A stretch of DNA of 10,561 nt from NCBI GenBank assembly GCA_910577765.1, contig CAJTOV010000133.1, forward strand, positions 1 to 10,561. Reading direction: 5' to 3'. Positions 6,388 to 10,561 of this stretch are shown here, piece by piece; position 1 is the first letter of the stretch; the number at the start of each line of letters is the position of its first letter. The translations under genes and the position numbers were made by a program. Source of the stretch: an uncultured Lachnospiraceae bacterium. Its GTDB lineage: Bacteria > Bacillota > Clostridia > Lachnospirales > Lachnospiraceae. The notes under the pieces are model-generated. The model saw only the letters and a program-made list of their open reading frames with translations, was not told where the DNA came from and did no database searches.

Positions 6388-7500
6388 ATGGCAGTGAATG
6401 AATTATTGGCACAGCTCCATGAAGTGGCTTCCTCCCCCAGAAAGCAGCTGGACAAATACCTTGCCCAGGGCAGGAAGGTGGTGGCCGTAGCTCCGGTTTA
6501 CACCCCCCAGGAGATCATCCATTCCATGGGCCTGGTTCCCATGGGCGTGTGGGGCGCGGACATGGAGATCAATGAGGCGAAGAAGTACTATCCCGCCTTT
6601 ATCTGCTCTGTTATGCAGACCATTCTGGAACTGGGAATCAAGGGAGAGTACCAGGGCGTTTCCGCCATTGTGATTCCTTCCCTGTGCGATTCCTTAAAGA
6701 CCCTGGGCCAGAACTGGAAGTATGCGGTCAAGGGGATTCCTTTTATCCCCATGTCCTATCCCCAGAACCGGAAGCCGGCCTATGGCATCAAGTTTACCAA
6801 AGCAGGCTATGAGCGGGTGATCTCGGATCTGACCGTGGCTACCGGCGCCTACTTCTCGGAGCCGGCCCTGGCAGACTCCATCCGGGTCTACAATGAGCAC
6901 AACGCAGTGATGCGGGAATTTGCCGAGATTGCCGCGGATGCGGAGCTGACGGCAGCCCAGAGAAGCGATGTGTTCAAGAGCGCATGGTTCATGCTGCCGG
7001 AGGAGCACACAGAGATCGTAAAGCAGCTTAATGAGGAGCTGAAGGCAGGTCCTAAGGCAGAGGGCAAGGTACGGGTTTTGGTCAGCGGTATTCTGGCAGA
7101 CTCTCCCAGCCTTCTGAAGGTTCTGGATGACAACGGCATCAAGGTGGTCTTTGACGATGTGGCCAACGAGTCCCGCCAGTACCGGACCGATGTGCCGGAG
7201 ATGGAGAACCCGGTGGATGCACTGGCCCAGAAGTTTGCGGACATGGACAACTGCACCCTGCTTTATGACCGGGACAAGAAACGGGTGGACTACATCATTG
7301 ACCAGGCAAAGAGCCATGGTGCCCAGGGGGTCATCGTCCTGATGACCAAGTTCTGTGACCCGGAGGAGTTCGACTATGTGCCCATTAAGCGGGCCTGCGA
7401 GGCAGCCGGTCTCATGAACCTGAATATTGAAGTGGACCGCCAGATGGTTAACTATGAGCAGGCCAACACCATGATTCAGGCGTTCAAGGAAATGTTCTAA
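6388..7500 (+). CDS. 2-hydroxyacyl-CoA dehydratase, smaller subunit (HgdB/HadC/FldC-type)
   Basis: The 370-residue partner subunit completes the heterodimeric dehydratase and carries a second [4Fe-4S] cluster. The length matches HadC-type proteins. Three cysteines lie in conserved family positions: C73 (FICSVMQ), C100 (PSLCDSLK) and C323 (TKFCDPEEFDY). These are the expected cluster ligands, spread through the chain as in the larger subunit. The fold is two flavodoxin-like domains with a helical N-terminus. The ATG at 6388 follows an AAGGAGG site at 6372-6378 that lies inside the end of the preceding gene, which has only 2 nt of spacer and suggests balanced synthesis of the subunits. The substrate pocket is shared with the larger subunit; glutarate-type, phenyllactate-type, lactate-type and isocaproate-type enzymes cannot be told apart here. 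Confidence 0.94.
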   Translation: MAVNELLAQLHEVASSPRKQLDKYLAQGRKVVAVAPVYTPQEIIHSMGLVPMGVWGADMEINEAKKYYPAFICSVMQTILELGIKGEYQGVSAIVIPSLCDSLKTLGQNWKYAVKGIPFIPMSYPQNRKPAYGIKFTKAGYERVISDLTVATGAYFSEPALADSIRVYNEHNAVMREFAEIAADAELTAAQRSDVFKSAWFMLPEEHTEIVKQLNEELKAGPKAEGKVRVLVSGILADSPSLLKVLDDNGIKVVFDDVANESRQYRTDVPEMENPVDALAQKFADMDNCTLLYDRDKKRVDYIIDQAKSHGAQGVIVLMTKFCDPEEFDYVPIKRACEAAGLMNLNIEVDRQMVNYEQANTMIQAFKEMF

Positions 7501-7617
7501 AGAAAACGGAAAAGGAAAGGGCCGGGGTGAACCGGCAGGCAGGTGTCCGGCAGACCGGAAGCGCCGCCTGCCGGGAAGGTGACTTCCTCACACCCCGGTG
7601 AGAAAGGAAGGTTAGGT
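7501..7617 (+). promoter_or_regulatory. Structured spacer with a hairpin covering the permease RBS
   Basis: A perfect 9-bp inverted repeat, CCGGCAGGC/GCCTGCCGG (7532-7540 with 7566-7574), encloses a small hairpin TCCGG-CAGA-CCGGA (7546-7559). It competes with an upstream 5-bp stem, GCCGG/CCGGC (7521-7525 with 7532-7536). Closer to the start codon, CTTCC-TCAC (7583-7591) can pair with GTGA (7598-7601) and GGAAG (7606-7610), covering the AAGGAAGG ribosome binding site at 7604-7611. This would lower or regulate permease translation. Confidence 0.5.
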
Positions 7618-8991
7618 ATGGGTATTTTTCTGATACTGCTGAGTATCGCTTTAGTTGTTGTTCTGGTGTTCCGCGGCGTGCCGGTCTTTTATTCGGCAGT
7701 GCTTGCTTCCCTGTTCTGTCTGCTGACAGCGGCCCTGTTTACCGGTGCTGGCGTGGATGTAGGCATATCCAACTATATTGTCTCCGGTATGACCGGTATG
7801 GAAGCTTCTTACGTAAAAGGACTTGGCAACTACTTTACAAACAACTTCTGCATCTTTGTTCTGGGCGCTATCTTCGGAAAGCTGTTTGACGATTCCGGCG
7901 CCGCGGATGCCATCGCAGAGGCGATTGTAGCCAGGCTGGGGGCCAAGGCGGTTATTCCGGCGATTCTGCTGGTGGGCGCGGTGCTGACCTATGGCGGCGT
8001 ATCCGTATTCGTAGCATTTTTCGCCATGTACCCGCTGATGCTGTCCCTGTTCAAGGAGGCAGATATTCCGAGACGTCTGCTCCCTCTGTATTACTTTGCC
8101 GGTGCCGGCACCTTTACGGGATGGATTCCAGGTTCGCCCCAGGCCCACAACCTGCTGCCGTCTACGGCCCTGGGTGTAAGCCCGACCGCATGGCTGGTTC
8201 CCGGTGCCATCTTCGGACTTTTTGAGGTTGTGATTGTGGCTGGATTTGTATACTGGTACACAAACCGCTGCAAGAAGAACGGAGAGCATTACCAGCTGAC
8301 AGAGGCCGATGAGAAGGTGGTGGCCCAGAGGGCGGCAAAGGACACGTCCAAGCGCCCCAGCTGGATCGTTGCTGTCATTCCCATGGTGATCCTGATTGCT
8401 GTGCTCAACGTGGTAAAGCTTCCTGTACCCGTAGCCCTGCTGGTTGGGATTCTGGTGGCCCTTGTCTGCTTCTTCCCAAGCTTTGATATGGCCAAGTTCT
8501 GGTCCATGATGACGGACGGAGCCATGGGCGGTGTCTCTTCCCTGTTCAATACGGCAGCCATTGTGGGATTCGGATCTGTGGTGCAGGCGGTTCCTGCCTA
8601 TGCTACGCTGTGTGGAATGCTGGTAAATTCTGTGAGCAACCCCATTGTGGCGTCGGTTGTGACGGTTGGAGGTCTGGCAGGTGTCACCGGTTCCGGTACG
8701 GGAGGAATCGGTCTGGCAATGCCGGTTGTGATCGAGAACTTCATCGGTGATCTGGCCGCCAACGTGAATCATGTAAACCTTGCGGCTCTGTCGCGTTGTA
8801 CGTCCATCGCGGCCTTGACGCTGGATTCCCTGCCTCATTGCGGTCTGGTGGTAACCGTAATCAGCTACACAGGCAATAACCACAAGAGTTCTTATCTGCC
8901 CATGGCCGTCGTAAATGTGGTTGCGCCGGTTATCACGGTTGCACTGATGCTGCTGTTCATCGTTGTTACCGGGCAGACCTATCTCGTTTAA
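7618..8991 (+). CDS. GntP-family permease, probable hydroxycarboxylate transporter
   Basis: This 457-residue integral membrane protein resembles the GntP family of gluconate, hydroxybutyrate and related organic-acid permeases. About 11-12 hydrophobic segments are visible, the first at about 2-18 and the last near 425-452. A lysine-rich hydrophilic loop at about 215-245 divides the protein. Conserved-looking membrane motifs include YGGVSVFVAFFAMYP in the first half, GSGTGGIGLAMPV in the second half, and LDSLPHCG before the last segments. An in-frame GTG at 7543 would add 25 charged, proline-rich residues; the ATG at 7618 has AAGGAAGG 6 nt upstream and starts directly with a membrane segment, so it was chosen. 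Its place between dehydratase and CoA-transferase genes suggests that it imports the 2-hydroxy acid or exchanges it for the product. Substrate is inference; other carboxylate transporter families are less likely. Confidence 0.88.
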   Translation: MGIFLILLSIALVVVLVFRGVPVFYSAVLASLFCLLTAALFTGAGVDVGISNYIVSGMTGMEASYVKGLGNYFTNNFCIFVLGAIFGKLFDDSGAADAIAEAIVARLGAKAVIPAILLVGAVLTYGGVSVFVAFFAMYPLMLSLFKEADIPRRLLPLYYFAGAGTFTGWIPGSPQAHNLLPSTALGVSPTAWLVPGAIFGLFEVVIVAGFVYWYTNRCKKNGEHYQLTEADEKVVAQRAAKDTSKRPSWIVAVIPMVILIAVLNVVKLPVPVALLVGILVALVCFFPSFDMAKFWSMMTDGAMGGVSSLFNTAAIVGFGSVVQAVPAYATLCGMLVNSVSNPIVASVVTVGGLAGVTGSGTGGIGLAMPVVIENFIGDLAANVNHVNLAALSRCTSIAALTLDSLPHCGLVVTVISYTGNNHKSSYLPMAVVNVVAPVITVALMLLFIVVTGQTYLV

Positions 8992-9215
8992 CATATGGAT
9001 TCGGCCGCAGGTTACCCGACAGGGAGAGAATGCCAAAGATCTGTTTCTGTCGGCATAACCGCGGAGTATCATAACGTACACTGGACCAGGGATGCCCGTA
9101 AGGGTATCCCCCGTCCGGTTTTCTGTGGCCGGGACCGCGGATTCCGGACCATGGACGCTTACCTGAAAAATCAAGGGGAAAACGTTTAAATTCTATATAT
9201 TATGGAGGAAATAAA
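8992..9215 (+). other. Structured spacer between permease and CoA-transferase
   Basis: Three stem-loops lie in this 224-nt gap. The first is a 16-bp interrupted stem (CCGC, GGTTA and CCGACAG at 9005-9022 pairing with 9047-9064). The second is a 9-bp hairpin with a GTAA tetraloop (9089-9097 with 9102-9110, one G-T pair). The third pairs GTCCGG (9113-9118) with CCGGAC (9144-9149). TTTT at 9119-9122 is short and 8 nt from the second hairpin, so full termination is doubtful. A 64-codon open frame at 8995-9189 overlaps these structures, has no ribosome binding site and is probably not a gene. AT-rich sequence and GGAGG (9204-9208) precede the next start. Confidence 0.5.
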
Positions 9216-10451
9216 ATGGCAAAAGCATTAGACGGAATTAAAGTAGTACAGCTGGCAAACTTCGTAGCAGCAGCGGCAACCGGAAGATATCTGGCTGACC
9301 ATGGTGCAGACGTAATCATCGTAGAGGCAGCCAAGGGTGATCCGCTGCGCTACACCGGTGTCCAGGAAGGACGTCCCCAGGATATGAAGGAGAACACCAC
9401 CTGGGAATACTTAAACGGAAATAAGCGCTGTATCTCCCTGAATACCAAGACTCCGGAAGGCATGGAAGCTTTGATGAAGCTTCTGGAGGATGCAGATGTG
9501 CTGGTCACCAACTGGAGACTGGGCGCCCTGCAGAGAGCCGGTCTGGACTATGAGACCCTGAAGGTGAAATTCCCCAAACTGATCTATGCCATGATCCTGG
9601 GCTACGGCGCTACCGGCCCGGATAAGGATCTTCCCGGCTATGACTTCACCGCGTTCTTCGGAAGAGGCGGATATACGGAGAATCTCCGCCGCCGCGGCGG
9701 ACAGCCCATCACCATGCTGCCGGGTCTTGGAGACAACAATGTGGGCCTGATGCTGGCTCTGGGTATTGTTACGGCTCTGGTGAAGCGCAAAGAGACCGGC
9801 GTGGGTGATTTCGTAAGCTCCAGCCTCTATGAGACCGCGATCTTCAACCACTCCATCATGCTTCTGGCTGCCCAGTACGACGGCGCCGCAAGAGAGTATC
9901 CGATTTCCATCTATGACAACAAGAATCCGCTTAACGGTTCCTATATCTCCAGCGACGACCGTATCATCCAGTGTGCAATGCCGGATTACAATCCCCGGTT
10001 TGAGCACTTCTGCGAGGTGATCGGACGCAAGGACATGATAGAGTGCGGCAAGTACTGGCCCCAGGCAGATATGGTTGAGAAGGGCAATCTGGTGGAGTGT
10101 ATCGATGAGATCACCAAAACCTTTGCCCAGAAGACCTGCGAAGAGTGGAAGGAAATACTCCGTGAGGGCGATATTCCCTTCAGCGTGGCTTATAAGTGGA
10201 CGGAGATCCTGGATGATCCCCAGGCCAACGCAGTGGGCGCCTTCTATGACGTGACCTGCCCCAACGGCGAGGTCCGCAAGATCACCCACACACCGGTCCG
10301 CATCACCAGCGAAGGTGAGCTGGACGGCCGTGTAGCCCCCCTGATCGGTGAGCAGGGCGTAGAGATCATGAAGGAGATCGGCTACAGCGACGAGAAGATC
10401 AGGGAAATGCTGGAAAGCGGCGCACTGTATGTGTGGAAGGATGAGAACTAA
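9216..10451 (+). CDS. Family III (CaiB/BaiF-type) CoA-transferase
   Basis: The 411-residue protein should move CoA between acyl-CoA and a free carboxylic acid. It belongs to the formyl-CoA transferase/CaiB group, like HadA and FldA of known dehydratase pathways. The N-terminus LDGIKVVQLANFVAAAATGRYLADHGADVI is the typical Rossmann-like start. The catalytic aspartate that forms a glutamyl/aspartyl-type anhydride is most likely D173 in GLGDNNVG, which lines up with GDSNTG in formyl-CoA transferase. The C-terminus has the usual late helix (GYSDEKIREMLESGAL). The ATG at 9216 has GGAGG 7 nt upstream. It is the last gene of the putative operon, whereas hadA and fldA precede their dehydratase genes. 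It probably activates the 2-hydroxy acid with CoA taken from the enoyl or saturated product. Family certain, substrate inferred. Confidence 0.94.
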   Translation: MAKALDGIKVVQLANFVAAAATGRYLADHGADVIIVEAAKGDPLRYTGVQEGRPQDMKENTTWEYLNGNKRCISLNTKTPEGMEALMKLLEDADVLVTNWRLGALQRAGLDYETLKVKFPKLIYAMILGYGATGPDKDLPGYDFTAFFGRGGYTENLRRRGGQPITMLPGLGDNNVGLMLALGIVTALVKRKETGVGDFVSSSLYETAIFNHSIMLLAAQYDGAAREYPISIYDNKNPLNGSYISSDDRIIQCAMPDYNPRFEHFCEVIGRKDMIECGKYWPQADMVEKGNLVECIDEITKTFAQKTCEEWKEILREGDIPFSVAYKWTEILDDPQANAVGAFYDVTCPNGEVRKITHTPVRITSEGELDGRVAPLIGEQGVEIMKEIGYSDEKIREMLESGALYVWKDEN

Positions 10452-10561
10452 GGCCCTGCGCAGCCACCGCTGACCTGGAACATGGGCAGCCGTTCTAGTA
10501 CTGCCATGCGGAAATTCCGGTGAATAAAGCACCCGCTGCCTACGCCCTCTGCACGCCTGCA
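10452..10561 (+). other. Downstream flank with one hairpin, no gene seen
   Basis: CATGGGCAG (10481-10489) can pair with CTGCCATG (10501-10508) with one bulged G and an 11-nt loop. No T-run follows, so I cannot call a terminator; the operon may continue beyond the window. No open frame with a ribosome binding site is visible. Confidence 0.35.

Noticed and set aside
7543..7617. Upstream GTG start for the permease
   Set aside because: The extension is polar and proline-rich, and has no good ribosome binding site; the ATG at 7618 begins at the first membrane segment.
7651..9174. 507-codon open frame on the minus strand opposite the permease
   Set aside because: It mirrors the permease gene, gives a His/Gln/Arg-rich product with no family resemblance, and the + strand frame is an unmistakable membrane protein with a ribosome binding site.
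8995..9189. 64-codon + strand frame between permease and CoA-transferase
   Set aside because: It has no ribosome binding site, its ATG lies 3 nt after the permease stop, and its sequence is largely explained by stem-loops; composition is unlike a conserved protein.
9411..10532. 373-codon open frame on the minus strand opposite the CoA-transferase
   Set aside because: It is a shadow of a clear family III CoA-transferase; no plausible domain or motif is seen in the antisense product.
1..10561. CRISPR array, tRNA, rRNA or transposase gene
   Set aside because: I saw no regularly spaced repeats, no cloverleaf or rRNA-like segments, and no transposase or integrase motifs on either strand.

Overview
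The window looks like the chromosome of a strictly anaerobic Gram-positive bacterium of the Clostridia, most likely a Lachnospiraceae relative. The grounds are strong AAGGAGG-type ribosome binding sites, a Firmicutes-type LexA box, GC-rich genes separated by AT-rich promoters, and an oxygen-sensitive 2-hydroxyacyl-CoA dehydratase system. All convincing genes lie on the + strand.

Layout. Bases 1-225 are an upstream region holding a 31-nt palindromic element, a LexA/SOS box and a promoter. Bases 226-3048 encode UvrA, the nucleotide excision repair damage sensor. A 114-nt gap with a promoter and a palindromic candidate operator leads to a GntR/FCD transcription factor (3163-3852). The next 364 nt carry a strong promoter followed at once by an intrinsic terminator, a second weaker promoter candidate with a palindrome, short direct repeats and a second copy of the 31-nt palindrome. 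A probable five-gene operon follows: dehydratase activator (4217-4990), two dehydratase subunits (5150-6385 and 6388-7500), a GntP-type permease (7618-8991) and a family III CoA-transferase (9216-10451).

How the genes work together. By analogy with the hgd, had, fld and lcd systems, the CoA-transferase would load a 2-hydroxy acid onto CoA. The activator hydrolyses ATP to push one electron into the two-subunit iron-sulfur dehydratase, which removes water by a ketyl radical mechanism and yields a 2-enoyl-CoA. The permease between them suggests that the hydroxy acid is imported, or exchanged for its product. No 2-hydroxyacid dehydrogenase, acyl-CoA dehydrogenase or Etf genes are in the window, so the substrate and the electron sink remain open. 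The FCD regulator next door is the obvious candidate for substrate-responsive control.

The most unusual features are non-coding: a near-identical palindromic element upstream of both uvrA and the dehydratase operon, a promoter-terminator pair in the operon leader, and three intercistronic spacers rich in stem-loops, one of which can hide the permease ribosome binding site.
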